Shown: positions 26,112 to 35,535, counted from the stretch's first letter. The stretch: 64,000 nucleotides of DNA from Mucilaginibacter dorajii (GCF_024808255.1 NZ_JANTYS010000011.1:62001-126000); one strand, 5' to 3'. The notes: a model not told the origin generated them from the letters alone. A program made the numbers and translations.

Positions 26112-26876
26112 CTAAAAGTCAATCTTCAAATTCATCAGCGATGGATTTTTGATCACCTCGTCCATATTGGTGATCAGCGTTACGCTTTTTCTATCGGCAG
26201 ATAATACCGCCTTGGAGTTATTGAGTCTTTTAATGGGCTTTGCAAAATTAAGGATCACTTTATAGGGCATATCTATCAGCATGGCTTTTGCCATCATAAA
26301 GGTTGATTGGGTTTTCTTTAAAAAAGCATTGAACTTGGCTTTATCAATGATGCGATAAAATTTGTGAGGGGTAATATCATAAGAGTAATAATCCTGCCCT
26401 ACAATCATCTGTTTTGCATCTAAAGCTTTGCTGTTTTTAGCTCCGGTTGATAGGGCGCTCACCTGGCTGTTAAGTGCTATTTTGGATACGTTTTGAAGAT
26501 AATATTTCAAATCGGCAGCGTCTTTTGCTGTATGGTTGATAGATACCTTCACAATACTTTTCTTAAGATTCATATTTACAGTAAGATCACTGCTTTTGGC
26601 CAGGGCAATTTCGGCAACACTCATCCGTTGCTGGGTGCTATCGGGCATGGCATTGTAAAAATTAAGTGAGGTATCTTTTACCAGGCTAAATTGCGGGGTT
26701 TGTTTTAAGGAGTCAGAAACCAGGTTAACCAACACAGAAACTGCCTTACTCATATCAAAACCGTAAACCACGCTACAGCTGCCATCGTTTTTAAAGGTAT
26801 AATGCTCCTCGATATCAACGCATGAACTTAAACAGGTAATTGCCAGGAAAAGGATCAGGAAGTAAATTTTTTTCAT
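26112..26876 (-). CDS. Putative lipoprotein, unknown function
   Basis: The 254-aa protein has a clear lipoprotein signal: MKKIYFLILFLAITCLSSC with lipobox LSSC and Cys19 as the lipid anchor. The mature protein begins with DIEEHYTFKNDGSCSVVYGF, a pattern of Bacteroidota lipoproteins of unknown role, and is otherwise alpha/beta without known motifs. It is first in a three-gene unit with the unknown protein and the Rieske ferredoxin. Confidence 0.75.
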   Translation of the reverse strand: MKKIYFLILFLAITCLSSCVDIEEHYTFKNDGSCSVVYGFDMSKAVSVLVNLVSDSLKQTPQFSLVKDTSLNFYNAMPDSTQQRMSVAEIALAKSSDLTVNMNLKKSIVKVSINHTAKDAADLKYYLQNVSKIALNSQVSALSTGAKNSKALDAKQMIVGQDYYSYDITPHKFYRIIDKAKFNAFLKKTQSTFMMAKAMLIDMPYKVILNFAKPIKRLNNSKAVLSADRKSVTLITNMDEVIKNPSLMNLKIDF

Positions 26877-27070
26877 GGCGGTAAAGGTTTTTAAGGGAGA
26901 TTAAAATTTCATGACGCTAATTTACAATCCAAACAGATTACTTGCATGCTTACAATTGCTTAAATGTGAAATTTATTAATAATAATTCTAATCTGGCCGT
27001 TTCGTAGGGCAGCAGGCAAACGTTTTACGTTACGTTTACCATTCAGCTTTATGCTTTCGGCTTATTTAGG

Positions 27071-27078
27071 TACTTTTG
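27071..27078 (+). promoter_or_regulatory. Probable queE -7 box
   Basis: TACTTTTG matches TAnnTTTG and ends 9 nt before the ATG at 27088. It supports that start over the TTG at 27076, which overlaps the box. Confidence 0.6.
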
Positions 27079-27087
27079 CAAAATATT

Positions 27088-27711
27088 ATGGCACACCAAA
27101 TTCCAGACGACGGCACGCTGCTTCCTTTAATGGAAGAGTTTTACACGATACAGGGTGAAGGATACAATACAGGTAAAGCAGCTTACTTTATCCGCCTGGG
27201 CGGTTGCGACGTGGGTTGCCATTGGTGTGATGTTAAAGAAAGCTGGGATGCCGAGCTGCACCCGCTTACAGCAGCCGATATCATAGTGGCTAATGCATCT
27301 ATACATCCGTCAAAAGCTGTTGTGGTTACCGGTGGCGAGCCATTGATCTATAATCTTGATTACCTTACAGATCAGCTCCACAACTTAGGTATTAAAACCT
27401 TTATCGAAACATCTGGTGCCTATCCCCTTTCGGGCGATTGGGATTGGATTTGTTTATCGCCCAAAAAATTTAAAGCGCCATTGCCACATGTAGCAGAGAA
27501 TGCCCATGAATTAAAGGTGATCGTTTTTAATAAATCAGATTTTGAATGGGCAGAGTACCATGCTAAAATGGTTTCTCCAGATTGTAAATTGTACCTACAG
27601 CCCGAGTGGTCAAAATCAAAAGAGATGATTCCGCTTATTGTTGATTATGTAATGAACAATCCGCAATGGGAAATATCGCTGCAAACGCATAAATATTTGA
27701 ATATCCCGTAA
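27088..27711 (+). CDS. queE: 7-carboxy-7-deazaguanine synthase (radical SAM)
   Basis: The 207-aa protein begins MAHQIPDDGTLLPLMEEFYT and continues IQGEGYNTGKAAYFIRLGGC. The radical-SAM cluster motif is CDVGCHWC (Cx3CxxC), followed by VVVTGGEPL. QueE converts 6-carboxytetrahydropterin to 7-carboxy-7-deazaguanine in queuosine synthesis. The start is set by the promoter box. The OmpA-family gene begins 39 bp downstream and may be co-transcribed. Confidence 0.94.
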   Translation: MAHQIPDDGTLLPLMEEFYTIQGEGYNTGKAAYFIRLGGCDVGCHWCDVKESWDAELHPLTAADIIVANASIHPSKAVVVTGGEPLIYNLDYLTDQLHNLGIKTFIETSGAYPLSGDWDWICLSPKKFKAPLPHVAENAHELKVIVFNKSDFEWAEYHAKMVSPDCKLYLQPEWSKSKEMIPLIVDYVMNNPQWEISLQTHKYLNIP

Positions 27712-27750
27712 TAATTGTAACTTACGGTATAAATTATCGTATCAAAACAG

Positions 27751-29658
27751 ATGAGAATAGCTTTCCTCTCTATCTTGTTATTTTTCCTATCTGTTACAGC
27801 CTGGAGTCAGCAAAGGCAGTATTCTACCAAAAACAGCGAAGCCATAAAATACTTTGCCCAGGCAGGACAAAACATTGATGAGCATTATTACGATGATGCT
27901 ATTGATAACCTGCTAAAAGCGATTAATGAAGACTCTAAATTTGTAGAAGCACACGCGCAACTGGGAGACGTGTACCGTACGCGCCATATGTACAAGCAGG
28001 CAATTGAGCAATACTTGAAGGTGATTGACCTTAATCCCGAATTTAATCGCGGTATCTACCTTAAAATTGGCGAAACAGAGATCTACGAAGCTAAATACCC
28101 CCAGGCGCAGCAGCACCTCGAAAAATACCTTACTTACCCTGATATCACACCTCAAAACAATGAGTTTGCGCAAAAGCTCATCACTGATGCCAAATTCAGT
28201 ATCCAGGCTATACAGCACCCGGTTCCGTTTAAACCCATTAATATGGGACCTAACATTAATACCGCCTATGATGAATACCTGCCTGTTGGCACTGCAGATG
28301 AAAGCATGCTGATATTTACCCGTAAAATTAATAACAACGAAGATTTTTATAAAAGCCTGAAGATAAAAGGCAAATGGGACACCGCCACCTACTTAAGCAG
28401 CAGAATTAATACTGATCAATACAACGAGGGTGCGCAGTCGCTATCTCAGGATGGAAAATTCCTGTTCTTTACGGGTTGTAACCGCCCCGACGGACTTGGT
28501 CGCTGTGATATTTATATTTCAAAAAAACTGGGTGACGATTGGGGGAAACCTTTTGACCTGAGTGCTCCTGTAAATACATCGGGCTGGGAATCGCAGCCAT
28601 CGATAAGTGCCGACGGACGCACGCTGTATTTTGTAAGCAACAAAAAAGGTGGCTACGGTGGGTACGATATCTGGAAGTCGACCTTAACAGACAAGGGCTG
28701 GGGCGAACCTGAAAACCTTGGGCCAAACATCAATACAGCTTATAATGAGCAGTCGCCGTTTATTCACCCGGACGATAGCACCTTATACTTTTGTTCAAAC
28801 GGATGGCCGGGTTTGGGTAATAAAGATTTATTTGTTAGCAGATTGGGAAAAGATGGTAAATGGCAAAAGCCACAAAACCTGGGCTACCCTATTAATACCA
28901 ATGGCGATGAAAACGGCCTCACGCTTACAGCCTACGGTACCTATGCTTTTTTCGCTTCAGACAATGCTAACCTGGGCGGCTTTGGCGGCTATGACATTTA
29001 TACCTTTGAGTTGCCGGCAAATCTTCGTCCGCATATTGTTACCTATGTAAAAGGCAATGTGGCCGATGCAAAAACCAAAGAACCGCTGGAGGCGGCTGTG
29101 GAGATCATTGACCTGGAAAAAAACAAACCCGTTTACCAGGATTACAGCAACCAGGATGATGGCGATTTCTTAGCCACCCTAACAACAGGCAAAGACTATG
29201 CTTTAAATATCTCTAAAAGCGGATACCTGTTTTATTCGGCAAACTTTTCACTTATTGGTTATAAGGAGCAAAAGCCTTTTCACATCAAAGCATTGCTGGA
29301 GCCTATTGAGGTTGGCAATAAAGTTATCCTGAAGAATATTTTCTTCGATACCAACAAATTCGACCTCAAAAGAGAATCAAAAACGGAGTTAACAAAGTTG
29401 ATAGAGTTTCTTGCTGTAAACCCAACCGTTCACATCGAGATATCGGGCCATACCGATAATGTGGGTGCCGATCTGGCCAATCAAATCTTGTCTGAGAACC
29501 GTGCTAAATCTGTTTATCAATACTTAATAAGTAATGGTATCCCTGCCGCGCGCCTGGTATATAAAGGCTATGGCAAAACGCAGCCTATAGCGCCAAACGT
29601 AACAGAGGAAGATAAAGCTTTAAACAGGCGGACGGAATTTATGATCATCGCTAAATAA
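27751..29658 (+). CDS. TPR / beta-propeller / OmpA protein (PorE-like architecture)
   Basis: The 635-aa exported protein (signal MRIAFLSILLFFLSVTAWSQ) has four parts: TPRs (about 30-135; DDAIDNLLKAINEDSKFVEA, AIEQYLKVIDLNPEF), a PD40/WD40-like propeller (about 170-425; repeated DGRTLYFVSNKKGGYGGYDI-type blades), a carboxypeptidase-regulatory-like domain (about 430-515; KGNVADAKTKEPLEAAVEII), and an OmpA C-terminal peptidoglycan-binding domain (about 520-635; IEISGHTDNVG, NRRTEF). This order matches PorE of the type IX secretion system, which anchors the PorKN rings to peptidoglycan. Unlike PorE it lacks a lipobox Cys. A T9SS role is inference; similar proteins are often multi-copy. Confidence 0.8.
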   Translation: MRIAFLSILLFFLSVTAWSQQRQYSTKNSEAIKYFAQAGQNIDEHYYDDAIDNLLKAINEDSKFVEAHAQLGDVYRTRHMYKQAIEQYLKVIDLNPEFNRGIYLKIGETEIYEAKYPQAQQHLEKYLTYPDITPQNNEFAQKLITDAKFSIQAIQHPVPFKPINMGPNINTAYDEYLPVGTADESMLIFTRKINNNEDFYKSLKIKGKWDTATYLSSRINTDQYNEGAQSLSQDGKFLFFTGCNRPDGLGRCDIYISKKLGDDWGKPFDLSAPVNTSGWESQPSISADGRTLYFVSNKKGGYGGYDIWKSTLTDKGWGEPENLGPNINTAYNEQSPFIHPDDSTLYFCSNGWPGLGNKDLFVSRLGKDGKWQKPQNLGYPINTNGDENGLTLTAYGTYAFFASDNANLGGFGGYDIYTFELPANLRPHIVTYVKGNVADAKTKEPLEAAVEIIDLEKNKPVYQDYSNQDDGDFLATLTTGKDYALNISKSGYLFYSANFSLIGYKEQKPFHIKALLEPIEVGNKVILKNIFFDTNKFDLKRESKTELTKLIEFLAVNPTVHIEISGHTDNVGADLANQILSENRAKSVYQYLISNGIPAARLVYKGYGKTQPIAPNVTEEDKALNRRTEFMIIAK

Positions 29659-29739
29659 CGTCTTCAATATCGGGTGATGTTTTTATGCGATAGGTGCTTT
29701 TCTATCTGCTATATTAGCGCTATCAACCAAAGCTAAACC

Positions 29740-30390
29740 ATGAAACCTCTTTTGCTTTTCGCAATTTGTATTGCCTTATTTTGCTGTGCTTTTATCGCCC
29801 AAACTACCAATGCCGGCAAACCCTGGCAAAATAAAATGCAACAACTCCCCGGTAAACTGGAATGCGAATTATATAACACCGGTGGCGAAGGCGTAGCTTA
29901 TCATGATTCCGATAGTGCCAATAATGGCAGTGGTAAACTTAATCCGGCCAACGGGACTTTTTTAAACGAGTTTAGGATGAAGGAAGGGGTTGATATATCC
30001 TACACCAAAGCACATGACCATATTGATGATAATCCTTACAATAAAGTTAAAAGGGATATGAACCAATTTTACGTAGGTTGGACACAACCTGGTGAATGGA
30101 TTAATTACACCGTTAAAGTAACCAAAACGGGCAGCTATCCTATCGGCCTAATGTACACTGCTAACGGCGATGGTGCTATATCCATTGATATAGATGGTAA
30201 AGATGCCACCGGCCCAATGAAGATCACCTCTACTCATAACGATCAGGACACCATAGCATGGAGGCAATGGCATCATTGGAACAGTTCGCCAGCGATAGGC
30301 TCAATTATGCTAACGAAAGGTATACACGTGCTTACCTTGCATATTGTAGCCAATGGAAATATGAATTTAGACTACCTGGAAATCAAATAG
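29740..30390 (+). CDS. Exported CBM6/35-like carbohydrate-binding protein
   Basis: The 216-aa protein has an N-terminal signal (MKPLLLFAICIALFCCAFIA) and a single beta-sandwich module: KLECELYNTGGEGVAYHDSD, VGWTQPGEWINYTVKVTKTG, SYPIGLMYTANGDGAISIDI, and MLTKGIHVLTLHIVANGNMN followed by LDYLEIK, the usual end of CBM6/CBM35 modules. There is no attached catalytic domain, which is unusual for this module. It may be lipidated at one of the paired Cys residues, but the lipobox is weak. Ligand unknown. Confidence 0.75.
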   Translation: MKPLLLFAICIALFCCAFIAQTTNAGKPWQNKMQQLPGKLECELYNTGGEGVAYHDSDSANNGSGKLNPANGTFLNEFRMKEGVDISYTKAHDHIDDNPYNKVKRDMNQFYVGWTQPGEWINYTVKVTKTGSYPIGLMYTANGDGAISIDIDGKDATGPMKITSTHNDQDTIAWRQWHHWNSSPAIGSIMLTKGIHVLTLHIVANGNMNLDYLEIK

Positions 30391-30412
30391 AAAAATAAAG
30401 AAGATATCAAAA

Positions 30413-30892
30413 ATGCTAAAACTTTATAAACAATCAGGTGATCAAATTTTATATTGGGAAACCTGGGACAAAGATGCTAAAACAGGCATAGTACATTGGG
30501 GTATTGTTGGTACTCCAGGACAAAACAAAGAGGTAAAATCCAGACTATTATCGAGCAATAAAAAACAAATTCAAAGCGAGATAAATATGATGGTTAAAGA
30601 TGGATACGAAGAAGTAGACATTGATGATCAATATACTTTACTCATTGAATTTAAGATCGATGGAATGGGCAATGCAGATGATATTGCTAAAAGAACAAGA
30701 TTACAGAACAAAATGGATCACACCTTAGGTTGGACAGGACTTGGTCATTGCGATGGAGGAAGCATTGGTAGCGGAACAATGGAGGTTTGTTGCTTTGTGA
30801 TTGATTTTGATATAGCAAAATCAGTTATAATCAAAGATTTGGAAAATACTGAGTTTTCTGACTATACTAGGATTTTCGACGAGAACGAATAG
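30413..30892 (+). CDS. Hypothetical protein, N-terminus resembles a WGR-like fold
   Basis: I cannot place this 159-aa protein with confidence. The first 50 residues (LYKQSGDQILYWETWDKDAK, GIVHWGIVGTPGQNKEVKS) have the Trp and Gly spacing of WGR-type domains. The second half (MDHTLGWTGLGHCDGGSIGS, then GTMEVCCFVIDFDI) is separate and unrecognised. No signal peptide; probably cytoplasmic. It begins 22 bp after the CBM gene and ends before a strong terminator. Confidence 0.55.
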   Translation: MLKLYKQSGDQILYWETWDKDAKTGIVHWGIVGTPGQNKEVKSRLLSSNKKQIQSEINMMVKDGYEEVDIDDQYTLLIEFKIDGMGNADDIAKRTRLQNKMDHTLGWTGLGHCDGGSIGSGTMEVCCFVIDFDIAKSVIIKDLENTEFSDYTRIFDENE

Positions 30893-30914
30893 CTTCCTAA
30901 TCATGTAACTTATC

Positions 30915-30960
30915 AAAACCAAAACACCTTTGAAAGTGAGTTCAAAGGTGTTTTGGTTTT
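30915..30960. terminator. Strong bidirectional terminator
   Basis: A perfect 20-bp inverted repeat (30915-30934 and 30941-30960, core AACACCTTTGAA/TTCAAAGGTGTT) with a 6-nt loop, ending in A/T runs. It lies between the rightward hypothetical gene and convergent recQ. Confidence 0.9.
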
Positions 30961-30974
30961 ATTTCATGTTAATA

Positions 30975-33170
30975 TCAATTCCCCATTTCCGACAGGAATT
31001 TTATCCTCATCAATTGTACTTCTTCGCGGGTATAATCATCGTTGCCTAACTCGGCAAGAGCATCGTCGATAGAATCAGCTTCGGCAGTGCGGAAGTAATC
31101 AAAAACTTCTTCCTGCTTGTCTTCGTCTATCACCTCATCAATATAATAATTAAGGTTGAGTTTGGTGCCCGAGTTTACAATAGTTTCTACTTCTTTCAGG
31201 ATCTCTTCGTAGGTTAATCCTTTAGATGCAGCTATATCATCCAAATTTAAATGACGATCAATATTTTGAATGATGAAAACTTTTAATGCCGATTTGTTCG
31301 CCGCACTTTTGATCACCATATCAACCGGACGGTCGATATCATTATCTTCCACGTATTTCTGGATCATATCCGTAAACGGCTTACCAAACTTAAGGGCCTT
31401 ACCGGCGCCAACACCCGAGATATGTTTTAACTCTTCGGTATTGATTGGATAGTGCGTACACATCTCCTCTAACGATGGATCCTGAAAAATCACGAACGGT
31501 GGCAACCCCTTTTGCTTGGCCAGCCTTTTACGCAGGTCTTTAAGCATCTGCAATAATTGGGTATCCAATGCGCCGCCGCCTGTTTTAGGGCCATCGGCGT
31601 CATCATCGTCGTCGGTACCTTCTATTACCTGGTTCATCACAAAACGGATGCTGTGTGGATTTTCAATAAAGGAGTTGCCTAATTTGGTTAACCTGAGCAA
31701 GCCGTACTGGTCAATGTCTTTTGACAGGTAATTATTAAGCAAAGCCTGTCTTAAAAGGGAGTTCCACAAATTACGGCCGAGTTCTTTGCCCGATCCATAA
31801 TAATCAAGCGCATCATGCTCGTAATTTTTGATCTGAGCATTCTCTTCCCCTAACAAAATGTTGATGATGTGGTGATCGTCAAACTTTTCGCCTATGTGTT
31901 TAATCAGGCTTAACGCTTTATGTAAATGCTCTTCGCCATCAAAATGCTCTTTGTGACCGCAGCAATTATCGCACATGTTATTACAGCCCGCCTCGTTAAA
32001 GTTCTCGCCAAAATAATGCAACAATTGTTTACGCCTGCAAACAGATGATTCGCAATAATCAATAACTTCTTTTAATATCTGGGTGCCTATTTCGCGTTCT
32101 GCAACAGGTTTATCCTTCATAAACTTTTGCAGCTTGTCAATATCTTTTTCAGAGTAAAAGGCCACACAAACACCTTCGCCGCCATCGCGGCCGGCACGAC
32201 CGGTTTCCTGGTAATAGCCTTCCATACTTTTAGGCACATCGTGGTGAATTACATATCTAACATCCGGTTTATCAATCCCCATCCCGAAGGCTATAGTTGC
32301 CACAATCACATCAACATCTTCCATCAGGAATTTATCCTGTGTATCAGCACGCACTTTAGGGTCTAAACCGGCGTGGTATGGCAAAGCCTTTACGCCGTTT
32401 AAGTTAAGGGCTTCTGCAACCTCTTCAACTTTTTTGCGACTTAAACAATATATGATGCCAGATTTTCCCTGGTTTTGTTTTACAAATTTTACTATCTCTT
32501 TTATTACGTTACGTTTGGCACGTACTTCATAAAAAAGGTTCGACCGGTTAAACGACGATTTGTAGATGGTGGCATTGTTCATCTGCAGGTTTTTTTGAAT
32601 ATCCTGCTGAACTTTTGGTGTAGCTGTAGCTGTTAAGGCGATGATTGGGATATTTTCGCCAATATTACTGATCACCTGGCGAATCTTACGGTATTCGGGC
32701 CGAAAATCATGCCCCCATTCCGAGATACAATGCGCTTCGTCTACCGCTACAAATGATACCTGATTTAAACGTAAAAAGTCGATATTTTCCTGCTTGGTTA
32801 ATGATTCGGGAGCTACATACAATAACTTTGTCTTACCGGCTAAAACATCTTCTTTAACGCGGCCTATATCGGATTTAGTAAGTGAAGAATTTAAAAAATG
32901 GGCTATACTATCTGAGCCACCGAAGGCCCTTAACTGATCTACCTGATTTTTCATCAGGGCGATCAATGGAGAAATTACTATTGCAGTGCCATCGCTCATT
33001 AGCGCAGGTAACTGGTAACACATTGATTTACCACCACCTGTAGGCATGATTACAAAGGTGTCATTGCCGCTCAGGATATTAGTGATAATCGCTTCCTGCT
33101 CCCCCTTAAAGTTGTCGAATCCGAAAAAATTCTGGAGGTTATCAAATAGCGACTTCTTAGTTTCTATCAT
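30975..33170 (-). CDS. recQ: ATP-dependent DNA helicase RecQ
   Basis: The 731-aa protein has the RecQ layout: helicase core with Walker A MPTGGGKSMCYQLPA, DEAH box VAVDEAHCISEWGHDFRPEY, motif VI QETGRAGRDG, a Zn-binding RQC region (CRRKQLLHYFGE, CNNMCDNC), and a C-terminal HRDC domain (about 540-620), followed by a further helical tail of about 110 residues. It unwinds forks and recombination intermediates. The extra C-terminal domain is common in Bacteroidota RecQ. It stands alone, convergent with the preceding gene. Confidence 0.95.
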   Translation of the reverse strand: MIETKKSLFDNLQNFFGFDNFKGEQEAIITNILSGNDTFVIMPTGGGKSMCYQLPALMSDGTAIVISPLIALMKNQVDQLRAFGGSDSIAHFLNSSLTKSDIGRVKEDVLAGKTKLLYVAPESLTKQENIDFLRLNQVSFVAVDEAHCISEWGHDFRPEYRKIRQVISNIGENIPIIALTATATPKVQQDIQKNLQMNNATIYKSSFNRSNLFYEVRAKRNVIKEIVKFVKQNQGKSGIIYCLSRKKVEEVAEALNLNGVKALPYHAGLDPKVRADTQDKFLMEDVDVIVATIAFGMGIDKPDVRYVIHHDVPKSMEGYYQETGRAGRDGGEGVCVAFYSEKDIDKLQKFMKDKPVAEREIGTQILKEVIDYCESSVCRRKQLLHYFGENFNEAGCNNMCDNCCGHKEHFDGEEHLHKALSLIKHIGEKFDDHHIINILLGEENAQIKNYEHDALDYYGSGKELGRNLWNSLLRQALLNNYLSKDIDQYGLLRLTKLGNSFIENPHSIRFVMNQVIEGTDDDDDADGPKTGGGALDTQLLQMLKDLRKRLAKQKGLPPFVIFQDPSLEEMCTHYPINTEELKHISGVGAGKALKFGKPFTDMIQKYVEDNDIDRPVDMVIKSAANKSALKVFIIQNIDRHLNLDDIAASKGLTYEEILKEVETIVNSGTKLNLNYYIDEVIDEDKQEEVFDYFRTAEADSIDDALAELGNDDYTREEVQLMRIKFLSEMGN

Positions 33171-33403
33171 TATCTTAAATAATCTAAAGTCCGATTTAAA
33201 AGTTTAAAGTAACAAAATTTTCTGAATAAACGAGGGATTTACTTTTAAATTTTATACTAATATGATTATTAAATGAAAAACATTTTGTTTACTTACCGTG
33301 TCCAAATTATTAACAAATTATATAGTTTTATTTAACAGGCAACTATCAGATTATTGTCCATTTTTGCGGCAACTAAACCAAATAATAATTCTTAAAATTA
33401 CAC

Positions 33404-34489
33404 ATGAACAAAAACTACTATGCCATCATCATGGCAGGCGGAATAGGCAGCCGTTTTTGGCCCATCAGTCGCACATCGCACCCTAAACAGTTTATCGATA
33501 TTCTTGGAACCGGCAAAACCTTAATCCAAAACACCTACGAACGTTTCCTTAAAGTTTGTCCTAAAGAAAATATTTACGTAGTAACCAACGAGAATTATAC
33601 CAAACTGGTAAAAACGCAGCTTCCGGATATGGAAGATCAGCAGATATTGACTGAACCGGTAATGCGCAATACCGCACCCTGCGTAGCTTACGGCTGTTTT
33701 AAAATAGAAAACTTAAACCCCGATGCGGCCATCGTAGTAGCGCCATCTGATCAGCAGATACTGGATGAAGATGCGTTTGTAAACTCCATCCTTCGATCAT
33801 TAGAAACCGCTACAGCAAACGATTGCCTGGTAACCTTAGGTATTAAACCATCAAGACCGGATACCGGTTACGGGTACATTCAATACACTGATAATACCAT
33901 CAACGAAGATTTTCATAAAGTGAAAACCTTTACCGAGAAACCAACGCTGGAGATAGCCAAAACTTTCATCCAAAGCGGCGACTTTTTGTGGAACGCGGGC
34001 ATCTTTGTATGGTCGGCCAAAGCGATAGTAAAAGCATTTGAGCAGTATTTGCCGGATATGCACGAGATTTTTGCAGATGCCCGCCCGGTTTACAATACAG
34101 AAAACGAGCGGAGCCATATCAACCAGGCTTACCAGCAATGTATCAATATTTCGATAGATTATGGGGTGATGGAAAAAGCGGATAATGTTTATGTATTACC
34201 ATCAGACTTTGGCTGGAGCGATTTGGGTACCTGGGCATCCATTTATGATCTTGCGGAGAAAGATTATGTAGGCAACGCGGTGATCCCTTCAGAAAAGGTG
34301 ATCATGTACGATTCATCAAATTGCATGGTAAATGTACCCGGCGAAAAGCTGGTGATACTAAAAGGACTGCATGATTTCATTGTAGTAGAATCAAATAACA
34401 CCCTGCTCATTTGCCCCCGCGACCAGGAGCAAAACGTAAAACAGGTAGTAGCAGATGTAAAGAGCAAGTTTGGAGCGAAGTATATTTAG
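33404..34489 (+). CDS. Mannose-1-phosphate guanylyltransferase
   Basis: The 361-aa nucleotidyltransferase starts with YAIIMAGGIGSRFWPISRTS followed by HPKQF, the signature of GDP-mannose pyrophosphorylases, and continues with VAPSDQQI, FTEKPTLEIAKTFI and WNAGIFVWSA. It makes GDP-mannose from mannose-1-P and GTP for polysaccharide and glycan synthesis. The length fits the single-domain form without the PMI (cupin) part. The start MNKNYYA is preceded by CATTTTTG at 33353-33360, one base off a -7 box. Monocistronic. Confidence 0.93.
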   Translation: MNKNYYAIIMAGGIGSRFWPISRTSHPKQFIDILGTGKTLIQNTYERFLKVCPKENIYVVTNENYTKLVKTQLPDMEDQQILTEPVMRNTAPCVAYGCFKIENLNPDAAIVVAPSDQQILDEDAFVNSILRSLETATANDCLVTLGIKPSRPDTGYGYIQYTDNTINEDFHKVKTFTEKPTLEIAKTFIQSGDFLWNAGIFVWSAKAIVKAFEQYLPDMHEIFADARPVYNTENERSHINQAYQQCINISIDYGVMEKADNVYVLPSDFGWSDLGTWASIYDLAEKDYVGNAVIPSEKVIMYDSSNCMVNVPGEKLVILKGLHDFIVVESNNTLLICPRDQEQNVKQVVADVKSKFGAKYI

Positions 34490-34499
34490 GGTTTAGTGA

Positions 34500-34610
34500 A
34501 TGGTTGATTGGGTTGAATTGAGTTGATTAAGTTATTTTCTTTTGATAAATAAAAACAAAGGTATTCTCTAATTTTTCCAACCTAATCAACCTAATCAACC
34601 TAATCAACTC
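34500..34610. repeat. Foldback of TTGATTGGGTT units (family C)
   Basis: The left side has TGGTTGATTGGGTTG and GAGTTGATTAAG; the right side has three tandem AACCTAATC units and TAATCAACTC (34601-34610), complementary to GAGTTGATTA (34520-34529). The right arm overlaps the rlmB stop codon. It sits between convergent genes, like the related element at 24940-25045. Confidence 0.75.
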
Positions 34611-35374
34611 TTAACCAATCCCCTCTGCCTTATCGCTTCATATAAAATAACACCGGTAGATACCGATACATTCAATGATTCTATCTCACCAAACATAGGG
34701 ATTTTGGCCAGGTGATCAGAGATGCGAATGATCTCGTTACGGATGCCATCTTCTTCAGATCCCATGATGATGGCGGTTGGCGCGGTATAGTCAGGAGCGT
34801 AGATATCTTCTTTTGTTTTTTCGGTACAGCAAACCAGCTGCAAACCCGATTCCTGTAAAAACTTAACAGTTTGCATAAAGTTATCGTGGCGGCAAACCGG
34901 GATCTTATATAAAGCCCCTGCCGATGTTTTAATAGCATCGGGATTGATCTGTGCCGATCCTTTGGCCGGGATCACAATGGCGTGCACGCCGGCGCATTCT
35001 GCAGTACGGGCTATGGCACCCATATTTCGTACATCGGTAATGGAATCTAAAACTAAAATCAATGGCACCTCTCCTTTTTCAAAAACCCCTGGGATGATAT
35101 TCTCAATTTTTTGATAAACTATCGGCGAAATAAAGGCTACAGCCCCCTGGTGATTTTTTGCGGTAAGGCGGTTGAGTTTTTCGACAGGAACCTGCTGAGC
35201 AGTGATGTTGTATTCTGTAAGCAGTGCTTTTAGCTCATGCGATAAGCCGCCAGCCGCTCCTCTTTGGATATATAATGCCTCAATTTCTTTTCCCGAAGTA
35301 ATGGCTTCCATGATGGCCCTGATGCCAAAAACCATTTGGTTACTTTCGCGCTGAGGTCTTTGATTAAATGTCAT
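34604..35374 (-). CDS. rlmB: TrmH/SpoU-family rRNA 2'-O-methyltransferase (RlmB-like)
   Basis: The 256-aa protein has an N-terminal substrate-binding domain (MVFGIRAIMEAITSGKEIEA) and a SPOUT methyltransferase domain with motif 1 LDSITDVRNMGAIARTAECA, motif 2 ATAIIMGSEEDGI, and motif 3 IPMFGEIESLNVSVSTGVIL. RlmB methylates G2251 of 23S rRNA; other TrmH-type targets are possible. The ATG at 35374 is chosen over one 24 bp upstream because a -7 box lies at 35396-35403. Confidence 0.9.
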   Translation of the reverse strand: MTFNQRPQRESNQMVFGIRAIMEAITSGKEIEALYIQRGAAGGLSHELKALLTEYNITAQQVPVEKLNRLTAKNHQGAVAFISPIVYQKIENIIPGVFEKGEVPLILVLDSITDVRNMGAIARTAECAGVHAIVIPAKGSAQINPDAIKTSAGALYKIPVCRHDNFMQTVKFLQESGLQLVCCTEKTKEDIYAPDYTAPTAIIMGSEEDGIRNEIIRISDHLAKIPMFGEIESLNVSVSTGVILYEAIRQRGLVKS

Positions 35375-35395
35375 TTTTACTATTCTATATTTTGG

Positions 35396-35403
35396 CAAAA
35401 ATA
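35396..35403 (-). promoter_or_regulatory. Probable rlmB -7 box
   Basis: The minus strand reads TATTTTTG, an exact TAnnTTTG, 21 nt before the chosen rlmB ATG. Confidence 0.55.
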
Positions 35404-35526
35404 GCTATATTAATTGATTAAGCGGTTATTGAACTGAACTGCCATTTTGGTTTTTGAATAATGCCCAACAATTTTAAACTTTATTAACATAGGTTTAACG
35501 TGTTGTAAATCAGTGGTCGCTTTTGG

Positions 35527-35535
35527 TTATCCACA
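35527..35535 (+). promoter_or_regulatory. DnaA-box-like site upstream of dnaB
   Basis: TTATCCACA is the exact consensus DnaA box (TTATNCACA), in an AT-rich gap 142 nt upstream of the dnaB ATG. Only one perfect copy is visible, so this is not by itself an origin. It may allow DnaA to influence dnaB or rlmB transcription. Confidence 0.45.
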
